This document shows, piece after piece, positions 21,925 through 32,646 of a stretch of DNA of 64,000 nt. Made by a program: the position numbers and the translations under genes. The first letter of the stretch is position 1; the number at the start of each line of letters is the position of its first letter. This stretch comes from Anastrepha obliqua (taxonomy: Eukaryota > Arthropoda > Insecta > Diptera > Tephritidae), in contig NC_072896.1 in the NCBI RefSeq assembly GCF_027943255.1, positions 34,374,501-34,438,500 of the forward strand, in the 5' to 3' direction. The notes under the pieces are model-generated. The model was given only the letters and a program-made list of their open reading frames with translations. It made no database searches and was not told where the DNA came from.

Positions 21925-22830
21925 TGCCAAGAAGCCAAGATGATCGCTTCTTAACACATCAATGCCAAAGACCTCAAACCTGATTCGAGCGAAGGTAGGC
22001 AGACGCATAAGAAGTGGTCCGCCGTCTCACCCTCCTCTTCACAAGCTGGACAGAGTACACTGTCTGAGATGCCCACCCTTTCCCTGTGCTTCGCCCACAG
22101 AAAGTGGCCCGTCATCAGTCCAACCAGCTGTCTGCACTCCCCTCTGCTTAATGACAGGAGGGTTTGCGACAGTCGATCGAACATGACAGGTAACATCAGT
22201 TTCGTCCATCTGCAGCCTTTCTCCGCCTGCCAAGCTCGCTTGTGGGTTGTAGTAACCCATTTGCTGACCGTGTCTTTGATGGTCGCAGAAGTGAGTGGCA
22301 AAACGGGCTCTGGGCCAAAGAATATGGCCTCAGAGTCTTTCTTAGCTAAGGAGTCAGAGGTCTCGTAACCCGCGATACCCACGTGTCCCGGAGCCCATGC
22401 TATTATGTCTACCGACATAGTTCAGCCTAGATGTACAGGACTCTACTACCCCTGATGTGGTTGGGGGGCTGTCTAAGGCCATAAGCGCAGCTTGGCTGTC
22501 GCTGCAGACACATATAGATCTGCCTCTCCATCGCTTTTCCACAACAAAGTTCATCGTATTTTGAACTGCATATACCTACGCTTGAAACACAGATGCATGG
22601 ATTCCAAGAGTAGAGTGCAATTTTGTCCCGCGGGATTCCTCGTAGACCCCAGAGCCGGAGCCAAGCTCGATCCTGGAGCCATCCGTGAAAATGCGAAAAC
22701 AGTGTTTGCCGGGCTGATTTTCAGAGTTTGATCACGACTGAGCTTCTGGCAGCACTATACTGTATCTTTTTTCCAGTACGACTCTTGATGGCATGGAGTC
22801 TAGGGGCATGGAGTCCTTGCATTGCTAATC
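21925..22830 (-). pseudogene. LINE RNase H domain and tail, nearly intact
   Basis: The minus strand gives MPSRVVLEKRYSIVLPEAQ, then HCFRIFTDGSRIELGSGSGV (first RNase H Asp), ASVFQA-stop-VYAVQ, ICVCSDSQAALMALDSPPTT, and after one frameshift IIAWAPGHVGIAGYETSDS, SRGECRQLVGLMTGHFLW and VLCPACEEEGETADHFLC. Only one stop and one shift were noted, so this is a younger copy than its neighbours. It is the 3' third of an I/R1/LOA-type ORF2. Confidence 0.85.
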
Positions 22831-22834
22831 GGTA

Positions 22835-23090
22835 TTTTTTTGCACTTTGTTTGTCTGTAAGCCAACTTCTGCTTTAGATTTAGGTGCAGTGCTTCCGAGC
22901 AACCCACTATCCGAGCTATTTTTTTTCCGGAGAGATTTGGATTTCTCTGCAGGAAGGTCACCATTTTCTCCGCCTCGTTACGGTCACTACAGCCTCTCCT
23001 ACGTTTAACAATAACATCTACCTTAAACTGCTTTTTTATCGGGATATAGTTTTTACGGAAATTTTAGAACTTTCGCAATCTTTTTCTAAG
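22835..23090 (-). pseudogene. Possible Tc1-like transposase N-terminal piece
   Basis: The minus strand reads FKVDVIVKRRRGCSDRNEAE, then KMVTFLQRNPNLSGKKIARI, then VGCSEALHLNLKQKLAYRQT: a helix-turn-helix pattern with a basic RRRG hook like Tc1/pogo DNA-binding regions. No catalytic motif follows on the same strand. A plus-strand ILDDENFYLDL near 23130 resembles a first-Asp block but is in the opposite orientation. Assignment is tentative. Confidence 0.4.
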
Positions 23091-24735
23091 TTCATTTCGA
23101 CTTATTTTTCACAAACGAAATAACAATGATTTTGGATGATGAAAATTTTTATTTGGATCTCTAGCAATTCGTTGCTTCTCTCTGTGTATACTCCAGCTGT
23201 CTTCTTCACGAAAGTCAAATATGATTGATGTACGACGTAATTTACAAAAATTAGAAATCTTCCGATAGAGTGATTAATTTTGGCCATATCGCTTAAAATT
23301 TTCGAGCATTGGTAATAAACCAACAACGAGAATACGTTTTTTCCAGTCGTCTTTCGATTAAATTTCTGTCAAGCACGTAAGCAGACATTGACCAAAGGAC
23401 CCTATGGGCATAAATTGGCTAACGCATACTTTTAATTAATATGGACCTAACATATTTTAGCCCCCTTTCGACTAGTTACCACCAGACTAATACTCATTTA
23501 TTTGGTACGTATTTATTTAACATAAATTTTCCAGTTGAACTTATAGGCCTAGCAACATATTTCACTTTTTCTAATTATTTGCTTTTACTATTCGACAAAA
23601 GAACGCCAATCTTTCGGAAATCTACTAAAGATAATCACATCCCATTCCGTGCAAGAGTAGGAAAAGCCACAATTAAGTGGACACGAAATGAAGATAAATA
23701 AAGAATAGGGTCGGCAGATAGTTGAAAGTAATGACTGGCAGCACAAGCAAAATGCGGCGAAAACAAAAGTGAAATAAATGTGTAAATAGAAACTACGGAG
23801 ATAAGAAGTAAAATGTGGAAAACAACAAAATTGTTAATGGCCAGCGAAAATGTAAATAAATGCTAACGGGGAAAGAAATAAAAGAGTAGTGGGGCGAATA
23901 AACAAAAGCCAAAAGCGGATAACAAATGGACACACAATACGCACGCAATAACATTCCCTAGAAATGCCAGCATGAAAAAAAACAACACAAAACAAAAAAA
24001 AAAACAACAGAAGAATAAAAAGGGGAAAGGCTGGAGAGTGTACGGGTATGAGTGCAAATACGAGTAACTACACGGGGGACAATATGACTGTGCGCGGCTT
24101 TTGAGCAGCACCATGACGATTGACAACAGTAACAGAAACAAAAATGTGATAAGGTAAAGTGAGAGAAAGTGTTAGAAAGGGAGAGTGGGAGGGAATGGTT
24201 TAAGCGAGCTACAAATGCGTGAAAGCAGAAACGGGGTAATTGTCGCTTATCTCAACATCGTCACACCAAACTAAGCGCAAGCTAATGTGACTAGCAGCGA
24301 AATTCCTGTAGCTCTTCGGAAGCGGTGATAATGGGTTAAAATATAAAATTAAATTGCAAGTCAGGATAAAAAGTGAGAGCGCAAGCTAACAAGTGTTAAA
24401 TAGTAGAAAGGAATGAATAATGAAAAAATAAAAAATAATATGAGCAGATAAATGAGTTCTGGACAGAAATTACATGGAGTTACCCGTTTAAACGAACTCC
24501 GCTAGTTGCAATGGCAGGCATAACTGAGTGAATTTTGATTTTTTCGTAATATTTTTCGAGTTGAAATTAAAAAAAAAAAATTTTAATATTTTTTATCCTT
24601 CAACCAAAACCATGTAAATCGACCACTCGAACTTCGTTCAAAAATTCTGATTATAATTTTGCACTTTTCAAAAAGAATTTTAAGAAAAATGTCCATTACT
24701 TTGTGCATGTTCGAATATCTGTGCATGGAGATAGA
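23091..24735. other. No gene recognised
   Basis: AT-rich. Includes A-rich tracts at 23970-24010 and purine-rich sequence to 24200. Short frames at 23102-23326, 23441-23701 and 23863-24141 lack domains. Confidence 0.45.
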
Positions 24736-25400
24736 AATAGTTGTTTCTATTAGCGGTCGCTCCTCGGCAGGCAATGACAAACTTCCGAGTGTATTTCTGC
24801 CATACAAAACTTTCTTATAAAGGGTGGTTAAGTTTTGAGGGCCGGTGTTGATTTTGAATAAAATACACTTTTTTTTAAGAAATTACTGTCATTTCTCTTT
24901 ACTATGATAATACTGGTATCGCTCAATTACGTGTGGGATAAAATATCAGCCAAATGGCCGCCGCGGCCTCAGCGACACACCTCCATCCGATGGTCCAAAT
25001 TTTCGATGACGCTGAGGCATGATTGAGGTTCTATGCCGTTAATGTGCCGAATTATCTCATCCTTTAGCTCTTGAATCGTTGCTGGCTTATCGACGTACAC
25101 CTTTTCTTTCAAATAACTCCAAATAAAGAAGTCCAACGGTGTCAAATCACATGATCCTAGCGGCCAATTGACATCGCCGCGACGTGAGATAACTTTAACG
25201 CGTTGTTCGATTGTGTATATTTCCATGGTTCAAATTAAGTTAGTCTGGTATTGAAAAATGTGAAATTACACGCAAAAAAAAGCTTGAGGTTTAGGTGTGA
25301 TTTACATTCAACATCGGCCTTTAAAATTTAACCACCCTTTATAAAAAATTATTCGCCATTCGGAGGAGACAACAACTTTGTAGCACGGACTTGAAAAAAA
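24736..25400 (+). repeat. SINE copy 2, split by a DDE element
   Basis: The left part (24736-24819) has ATTAGCGGTCGCTCCTCGGC, GGCAATGACAAACTTCCGAG and TGTATTTCTGCCATACAAAA. The right part (25340-25400) resumes with CGCCATTCGGAGGAGACAAC, which lines up with GCCGTTCGGTGGCGGGATAA of the copy at 42660. The interruption is the TA-flanked transposon at 24820-25339. Confidence 0.65.
24820..25339 (-). mobile_element. Internally deleted DDE transposon nested in a SINE
   Basis: 520 bp with ends AAGGGTGGTTAAGTTTTGAG and TTAAAATTTAACCACCCTT, and TA on both sides (24818-24819, 25340-25341). Inside, a minus-strand frame (24969-25226) fuses MEIYTIEQRVKV, the normal transposase start, directly to ISRRGDVNWPLGSCDLTPLD near the third catalytic Asp. 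About two-thirds of the gene is missing, including the first two Asp residues. It cannot encode a working enzyme and would need one supplied in trans. Confidence 0.92.
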
Positions 25401-25484
25401 GTAAACTAAGTTCAGGTAGTTTAGATAAAAGATCCTCAAAAAAAACTATCTGCAGTCCGGAGGTGGCTTACGACTGTACGCATA

Positions 25485-25660
25485 TTTTTCTACGCGGATC
25501 GAGAATGGCTGGGTCTTGTACTACGACAATGTGCCGATCCTCACCTCGTTCATTATGCAAGAATTTTAGCAGAATAGAATCGTTCGCATGTTGTCGCACC
25601 TGACATACAACTCCAACATCACCTGCCGACGATTTTCTTTTATATTGGTGCAATTGCATT
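25485..25660 (+). pseudogene. Mariner-type second-Asp block fragment
   Basis: The plus strand gives GWVLYYDNVPILTSFIMQEF, resembling the mariner LHHDNAP.HTS block, then a degraded region where a YSPDL block would be. Too short for certainty. Confidence 0.35.
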
Positions 25661-25879
25661 TAAGATATTATAGCAGGTTGAACTCATATAAAGTGATCAG
25701 ATTGGAGGTATAATACTTTTTCCAATAGGGGGTTTTTGACATATCACGTGCGATTACTGTCAAGCTAAATATTTTTTTTTAGTATTCATTGATATTTCAT
25801 CATAGAAAGACTCTGGTTAAAAAATAGTAAAATAGTATTAGGAAAATCGACGCTCTGTGAAAAGTACGAGCATTTATCG

Positions 25880-26375
25880 CGCAACCAGGCCAGCTTTTGT
25901 GCAGCACTGAGGCCCATTTTTGGCTTAATGGCTACGTCATTAAGCGAACTTGCCGTGTTTGGGCTGAAGCGCAATCCGATGGCCAGTCAAGAACAGTCAT
26001 GACGTCCTTTGAAAACAACCATTTGGGGAGGCCTATGGGCTGGAAGAATCATCGCTCCATATTTCTTCAAAGACTACGCTGGCACCAATGTAACAACGCG
26101 TGGCGAACGCGTCATGACAAACCACTTTTTGCTCCCAGAAATTGAAGCCAGTGATCTCCACAACATTTAGTTCCAACAAGATGGCGAATGGTGCTACTTT
26201 CCATACAGCCCGTGAAATAGTGGAATTACCGCGTTGTTATTTCGGTGAGTAATTTATGTCTTGTCTCGGACCGGTGGATTCTCGTCTCGGACCAAAATCG
26301 TGTGATATCACACCTTTGGACTTTTATTTCTGGGGGTATGTAAAATCTAAATGCTTTGTAGCTAAACCAGCTTCG
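25880..26375 (+). pseudogene. DDE transposase remnant of another family
   Basis: Plus-strand pieces in several frames: CSTEAHFWLNGYVIKRTCRV, where the first catalytic Asp is replaced (TEAHF for DEAHF), a WRIIAPYFFKDYAG-like segment, a LVPTRWRM/FQQDGEWCYF-like second block, and PKSCDITPLDFYFWGYVKSK with the third Asp. It is related to the remnant at 51165-52125. At its end, KPASIEY runs straight into a LINE tail. Confidence 0.7.
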
Positions 26376-26510
26376 ATTGAATATACTCCGCATGACTCTA
26401 ACCACTTATTTATATGCCACCTTAAACACACTCACCTAACACCCCTCTCCCTTTGGAGCCAAAGCAGTCTAAGCGGCATTTGTCTTGGACATCTCGTTAA
26501 ATAATATAAA
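26376..26510 (+). pseudogene. Jockey-type LINE C-terminal tail
   Basis: EYTPHDSNHLFICHLKHTH and LTPLSLWSQSS match the recurrent C-terminal block TPHDTNHLF.CP..PTHLTPLSLW of Jockey-type ORF2. It abuts transposase sequence on the left. Confidence 0.65.
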
Positions 26511-26800
26511 CGATGCTGGTCGGTGAGTACACCATACTGCGAGGCCTTGAAGATGTGTTAGATTAGTGAGTTTGAGGGATCACATGAATAGGTGGTTAGT
26601 GTAGTTTGGGATACCTTCACATGGCGGATATATAGTGAGAATGTCTGGGTTGATTTTGCACATGCAGAAATTTAACTTCAGATTCAGCCAAAGTAACGCA
26701 AGACTCACAAGGCAGCTGTAGTTCTTCATTTGCGATGGGTGGTAGTTGGACTCTGATGACGGCATTCGGAAGTTTAGGAAGATGTTGAGAGACTCCTAAT
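26511..26800 (-). pseudogene. Jockey-type LINE C-terminal tail, opposite strand
   Basis: The minus strand reads LPPIANEELQLPCESCVTLA, then, shifted, INPDILTIYPPCEGIPNYTN and HLFM with a stop after it, then LTHLQGLAVWCTHRPASF. The order is the same as the plus-strand tail at 26376 but diverged, placing two LINE 3' ends tail to tail within about 420 bp. Confidence 0.6.
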
Positions 26801-27296
26801 GAGTAGACTTCAATGCTTGTCTATATATTGGGCGATCCAGTATTTGTATTACGTCCTGAAACAACAGTTTAAAGTTAAAGAGACGCCTCCTCATTCTATT
26901 GGGAGTCGGTTCGTAGCTTTTTGGTTGGACTTCAAATCAGGTGCAGCCTTAATAAAGGGCTTTGTTGGTTTACAGCTTATTTTGTGCGGATGTCTTATGC
27001 TTATTACGCTTGCCGGTCCACCACCAGTGTGGTTAACTTAATATTTTGTGATTGCGTCTTTCTTTCGTTAGGCGGTTTCACTTTATTAACTTAATTTATT
27101 TCGGCAATAATAGCGTTTCTTAGTTTTCTTAGAATTTTATTGTTTTCTGCTATCTGGCAGCCTAATTTGCATTAGACTAGTTGTTGCACCGCTTTTTTGG
27201 CTCCTTCCTTCTGTGTGTTATTTGTTTATTCCAATGGTTAGGCGTTTTGTCAGTGCTCTATCGCAGTGAGGCATTTTTGCCTAATAGAAGAAGTGA
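26801..27296. other. No gene recognised
   Basis: The 80-codon frame at 26799-27041 has no domain. This may be the untranslated 5' part of the LINE remnant that follows, but nothing proves it. Confidence 0.4.
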
Positions 27297-27551
27297 GTAT
27301 GACAAAGTTTTGTGACAGCGACAGCAGCGTGAGCTCGTCTCTCATAAAATTTAGCACTGATCTCAGACTATCGAAAAAGGTATGCAACGACATACATTCG
27401 ACACTTTCTAAGGCATCGCTGCATAAAATTCACCAGTTGTCTACTTATATGGAAAAGAGGAAGAACATAAACCTTCCTATAAAACCGCGTACTAGAAATT
27501 TTAAAAAGTTTGAGTCACAGAGTTTGAAACTTGGATTAATCTTAGTTTTGT
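27297..27551 (+). CDS. Unrecognised 85-codon frame, possible LINE ORF1 fragment
   Basis: From the ATG at 27299 it reads MTKFCDSDSSVSSSLIKFS, a Ser-rich start, then a helical DIHSTLSKASLHKIHQLSTY and a basic KRKNINLPIKPRTRNFKKF end. No zinc knuckle is seen. It sits just upstream of an R1-type LINE tail, so it could be the start of that element's ORF1 after a large internal deletion. That is inference. Confidence 0.3.
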
Positions 27552-27604
27552 AGGAGTTTAAATTAGATTTGTGAGAGGGGTGGTCAAATCCAAGCACTCA
27601 GTCA

Positions 27605-27908
27605 GTACTACCTAACTCAGATACTCACCGGACACGGCTGCTTCCTTGAATATCTACACCGTTTCCAGCTGGCCGGCATCCCTTTTTGCCCGAGTTGCTC
27701 GAATACAGTCGAGAGCGCAGAAAATGTAGCCTTTCACTGCAGACGCTTCAGTAAAGAACGAGCAATGCTGGCGAAGGCATTCGAACACTCGCCATCCCAA
27801 GCAAGATTTGTCCAGGATATGTGCTCGATCAACACTAAACGGGACGCCGAAAAAACGTTCGCGGCTACAGTCGTAACGAGGCTCAATCGTATTGACTGGG
27901 AAAGGTAA
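27605..27908 (+). pseudogene. R1-type LINE C-terminal tail
   Basis: Reads YLTQILTGHGCFLEYLHRFQ, IPFCPSCSNTVESAENVAFH and VVTRLNRIDWER-stop: the Cys-Cys-His-Cys end of R1-type ORF2 (LTGHG.F..YL.RF.....CP.C....E...H..F.C). The rest of the RT is missing. A CAG-rich tract follows the stop. Confidence 0.75.
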
Positions 27909-27912
27909 GGCC

Positions 27913-27972
27913 AGAAACGACAGCAGCAGTTGTTACTGCAGCAACAACAGCGGCAGCAGCAGTAGAAGCAGA
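27913..27972. repeat. CAG/CAA-rich tract
   Basis: Imperfect CAG and CAA triplets directly after the LINE tail stop codon. Confidence 0.7.
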
Positions 27973-28479
27973 AAGATAGACTAAGTATTCAATACTATTA
28001 AGATATTCAATTAATTTGGGAGCAAGACCAGCTAGATTATTTTTTATGCAATGTGCTTAATCCAGCCAAGCCATAACTCGACAGTTCTTAGGAGGAAAGG
28101 AAGGGAAAAAAACAACCAAACAACGTTATAACTATAAAGCCTATTTGTTGATTACAAAGTTTTTGGTACCTTTGCTAGCAGGTGGACAGTGGAGATAAAC
28201 TGTTTTAGACAAACCGACGACAGGCACAGACGCTTGAGCCAAACACTCACAACAGTACCGAACTGAAGACAAGACAATAGTTTGTGAGTATCGACCTATT
28301 GCATATTCTCCGATGTTTCACTCCCCCCAAAACCGCTTTAGAAGCCAGTGGGAGGAGTGAATACGATGGCGTAAAATCTCCATACGCCCACAGGAGCGGA
28401 ACCTGGACGCAGGAACCGGTTGTGTCAAAGACTTAAACGGGGATCCAGCTTGAAGAAATGCTAACGCGGTTCCAGGGTG
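27973..28479. other. No gene recognised
   Basis: No supported frame on either strand. Confidence 0.45.
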
Positions 28480-28920
28480 GAAATCAGCCGAGAAGGTGTT
28501 GTGCCTGGCGATTACACCAACCAGTACTCTCTGGTCCTTCCTACTAAGTTTTAGGAGAAAGGTCGCTAATTTTCTGTTTTGTTTTTCCTGCAGGAGTCCA
28601 ACTCAGCCTAACATATTCTATGGGTAGACCTCATTCCAGTCACCAGTCTATAGTTGAATCGATGCAGAATTGGCACCTGGAAAGGGTTCAGAGCATAGTG
28701 GTATGCTTGCAGATTCTTCATTAGTCAGCTCATCGGCCAACTCTTTCTCTGTAATACCGCAATGTCCAGGCACTCAATTAAGGCAAAACTTTTTTTATAT
28801 TTTGGCAGCACTGCTCAGTTTTGTCTTACATTCACCGAACAATTTTGAAAATCAGCATTGGTTAGAAAGGGCTTTTAGAGCAGCTTGACTTTCACTACAA
28901 ATAGGAGAATCAGCTATATT
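28480..28920 (-). pseudogene. LINE RNase H fragment
   Basis: The minus strand gives ICSESQAALKALSNQC, where the catalytic Asp of the usual CSDSQAA is Glu, then LN-stop-VPGHCGITEKELADELTN, the WVPGH.GI.GNE.ADELA block, and SRKDQRVLVGVIARHNTF, the start of the tail. Stops and changes at catalytic positions make it dead. Confidence 0.7.
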
Positions 28921-31254
28921 ATCGTAAAAAACTATTATATTAGAATTAAATAAGAAGCATCTAAATTATCAACAATTATCGACTAGTTTTCGTGCTATAC
29001 GTATTTAATGCCGTTTAGTTCCAAATTCACCAGAAGCGAACCAGTTTGGTACTAGTCGATTCAGCATCGCTAAGCGAAATATGTACTAAGAGACAACCGA
29101 GAGAGATGAGAGATACCGCGCAAGCAACCAGCATACAAACGCAATAAAGATAACCGAGCGCTGGTTGTGAAGCAAGAAAGATAAGATGCAGAAGGAGTAA
29201 AAACAATTTATATAAAAGAATTCAAACGTTGTACGCAAATAAAGATATAAATAGCAACAGCTTGTTTGGCAAAATTTGTATTTGCATAAAAACTAGGGAG
29301 CGCAAGCTCTTCGCAACGTTCGCCCAACGATTATTTCTTATTCAATTGATTTAATGTGAAGTGAAACTGGAAATGATGTTTAATATGATTAGACGAGCTG
29401 TATAACCTGCAAAAACTAAACAAACAATTCTTAGACATACATTACGTTTCACTTAAGACTATTTAGTATTTGATATATGCAATCAGCTCAATTGGAAAGA
29501 ATTTTGATGTGGGCGCCATTGCCAACAATCGTTGCGAGTAGGGAATGCCCATCCAGTTTCGCATTAAAAAACTTAAAAAAAAAAACGAATCAAAATGTTG
29601 CTCTTCTGCTTTATGGAGCTACACCAGCTATGAATATTATGTAAGATGGTGTTTTTGAACTTGACTTCTTCCGAGCTTCCCATTTGCACCATTCCATAAG
29701 GCTTTGCTTTCGTTGCAAAGGAGTCGGAACACCTGGGAGACTTGGTAAGAAGCTTTAGCTATAAATCGAATCGAATTCGTCTTAACTGGGTGACTTATTG
29801 AATGTACAGCGCACTATTCCGATAACTGCATATTCATCCTCCACTTACACCCTCCACTTCCACCTTCAACTAATCCTGCATACTTTGTAACAATGAAAAC
29901 TACTAAAGTTAATTGCCGAATTTTTCAACTATATTTCATTTTTCACTGTAATATTTCTGAGTTTATTATTTTATCAGCACGCAGAGGTAAAAACGCAACC
30001 TAATAAAACCCTATGCATATTTTAAGTTGCTGCATATAAAATGAGCTCTTCGTAATTTATGTACATACACACATACTTGGCTGTCTAATGAGGATGCAGG
30101 GCAAAGTATTTATTGCTTTTTATTTCTTTTTAAACAAAGTCGAAAAAGAAATAGCAACTAAGAAGCAATACGAAATATTGTTATCTTTAAGAGTTTCCAT
30201 CCAAGTAATTGTGCCTGCACTAGTGCACCAGTGGTTTCTCTGTGGCTGTGTGTGTGTGTATGTATGCGTCTGAGCTTGGCTATTGCAGCTGCTTAATGGA
30301 AGAGAGAGCAACAGAACGTTAGTGGAGCAATAAAGTCGGATATTTATTTAATTAGAACAGCAATTGTATGAAGTTAAATAGCAGCCAAGGAGAAGCAATA
30401 CATATAAACTTACTAGTAAATTCATTACATACATACATACACATACATATATACATACGTAAAAACGCATTTAACTAGCTAAGAGGCTGCATTCAAGTTG
30501 GGGAAACTGCTTAGCGGTCACCAGTGCTGTTGCTGCAGCTGTTTGTTGTTGCAGCAAAAACTTTAGAAACTCTTAATTTGACGCCTCAAAGCGTAGCAGC
30601 ATAAGCGACTGTGGCTGCGGTAGCGATAGCGGCAGTCATGGAGGCAGAAGAGGAATCGGCGCATTATGCTCACTTAGTTAGCCGATTTAAGCTCGCCTCC
30701 TTCAGCACTTCTTGTTACGCTTCGAACTATTGTGCGAGTCTGAAAGTACTGCTAAATGCATTTAATGGTTGGCTGGTTGGAGTGCCGCTGCTGCAATGAA
30801 GGTGGCTAATGTTAGTTTAGTGCATACACAGAGAGGAATTTTGGATCGGAATTATAATTCAGCAAAATACTATTATGAACCAGTCGACATTTACAATAAT
30901 AATATGGCGGGGAAAATTCTGAGTATGAAGGGGAAAATTATGGAAACAATAACGAGACTTAAAGAGTTAAATTATCTCATCTGAGCGCATATTGAGGGCG
31001 ATTCAATGCCAAGTAATCCAAGTATTTTGAACATTGTCACCATTTTGTTGTGAGAGAAGTAAGTTGAAAAAATAAAATAAAAAATTTAATAATTTTTAAG
31101 TTTATTCAATGTGAAAAATTTGTGTTGAGAATTTTTTAAAGTAAGGTCTTTTATAACGTACTGCACGTAAAGCTTTTTGACATACTTAGACGATTGGATA
31201 TTGTTTGAACTTGTGTTGGGACCAAACTGCAAACATGAGGCTAGAAAAAGCTAA
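28921..31254. other. Long stretch without a recognised gene
   Basis: AT-rich, with short TG/CA repeats (about 30245) and CATA repeats (about 30430). Frames of 61-72 codons have no domains. A TTTATATAAAAG followed by CAATAAAGATAT near 29207-29255 has the look of a core promoter plus poly(A) signal, as in an LTR, but no inverted ends were found. Confidence 0.45.
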
Positions 31255-31790
31255 GAAATATTGAATAAAGTAGCAAGGCCGATTAGCTTAGGCCTTACCA
31301 TTAGAAAGGGTACTAAGCTTCCACTTCTTGAAAACAGAGGCAACATTGGAATCCCTATGACAACTTGCTAATTAAGAATAGAAAATAATATTCTCCAAGA
31401 GGCCAATAGATCATGGAGAGAAGAAAATACTTGTGTTACAACCAGGCTAATTTGACCGCAAATAGATCAGAAACGGTCAGGAGAATTGATCAACCTCTCC
31501 AGAGAGAATATCTCGTAGGGCGTGACTTGCGTCATCGGTTATTGGTTGATAGGTAAGCGCTCTTCAAGGCTAGGAGTATTTTCGTATGAATACTGCAGAA
31601 GTTGTAGAGACAAGGAAGAGGAAGAAACAGGAAAACATTTCTCATGTTATTTTCCAGCCTTAGCCAGGAGTAGAGCAAGGTTGTTAGGAAAATACAATTT
31701 TGACTCTTTTACGCAACTATCTGGTGTTGGGAGAAAGCCTACTCTACGCTTCATAAGAGCATCTAAATGGTTTCATGGCAAATAAGTACT
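31255..31790 (+). pseudogene. LINE RNase H C-terminus and Cys-rich tail
   Basis: Plus-strand blocks: NILQEANRSWREENTCVTT, VIGYWLIGKRSSRLGVFSYE, YCRSCRDKEEEETGKHFSCY and LLGKYNFDSFTQLSGVG. This is the tail of an I/LOA-type ORF2; the same tail occurs at 41150 and 52205. No RT remains upstream. Confidence 0.75.
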
Positions 31791-32646
31791 AAGGTTCTCG
31801 TGTTACAACAGTGGCAATGGTAAAAGTAGTAGTAATGTTAGTGATAGTGGTAAACAAGAATTATATTGGATTGGTTGTTGTAATAGTAATTGTCATTCGA
31901 TAGTATTGGTAATGGTAGCCTTGTGGTAACACAAATTAAAATTTTTTGGTAATGGTAATTGAATAGTAATGCTAATAGTACTGGTAGTTTAGTGCTAGAG
32001 ATTTTGAAAGTGGTAATGGTAATGCTAATGAAAGTATTGTAGTAATGGCACAGTATTGGTATGTATTTGTAATGATTGTGATATTCAAATGGTGATCGTT
32101 TTAATAGTAAATATATATATAAATGGTAATGGTAATGGTATTGGTATTGGTAATGGTAATGAAAATGAAATATAATTATAATGATGGTAGTAATGGTAAT
32201 AGCGATTATAAGCGCAATAGAAATCTCAAATGTAATGGCAATGGTAATGTAATTAATAAGGTTTTTGTTATATGTAATGGTAATGGCTAAAGTAATAGTA
32301 TTGGTTAATATTAGTTAAAGCCATAGCGTTATTGAAAACGGCAGTTGTAATGAGAAAAGTAATGGTAGCGTGGGATAATAGAAAATGTAATTGTAATTGT
32401 AATTTAAAAGGCAATATTAATAGTAAAGATAGTGGTATTGGTAATGGGAATGATATATATTATTTTTTTATTAAATGTAATGGTAATTGTAAATAAAATG
32501 GTAAGTATTGGTAGTTATATTGATAGTGGTAATGAAAACGGACAATATTATTTAATAGTAATTGCAATGGTAATGTTAATTGAAATGGTAATGACAAATG
32601 GTAATTTTAAATGTAATGAACTGCAATATTTATTATGGTGGAAATA
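31791..32646. repeat. Degenerate GTAATG hexanucleotide-like repeat, left part
   Basis: About 850 bp dominated by GGTAAT/GTAATG words in imperfect runs, interspersed with AGT and ATT triplets. It resumes at 33851 after a mariner insertion. Frames here are compositional. Confidence 0.8.

Noticed and set aside
23120..23400. Plus-strand ILDDENFYLDL resembling a Tc1-like first catalytic block
   Set aside because: The neighbouring DNA-binding piece is on the opposite strand and the following blocks do not fit; too weak to call.
29200..29260. TTTATATAAAAG followed by CAATAAAG, LTR-like promoter and poly(A) signal
   Set aside because: No TG...CA boundaries, primer-binding site or second copy found.
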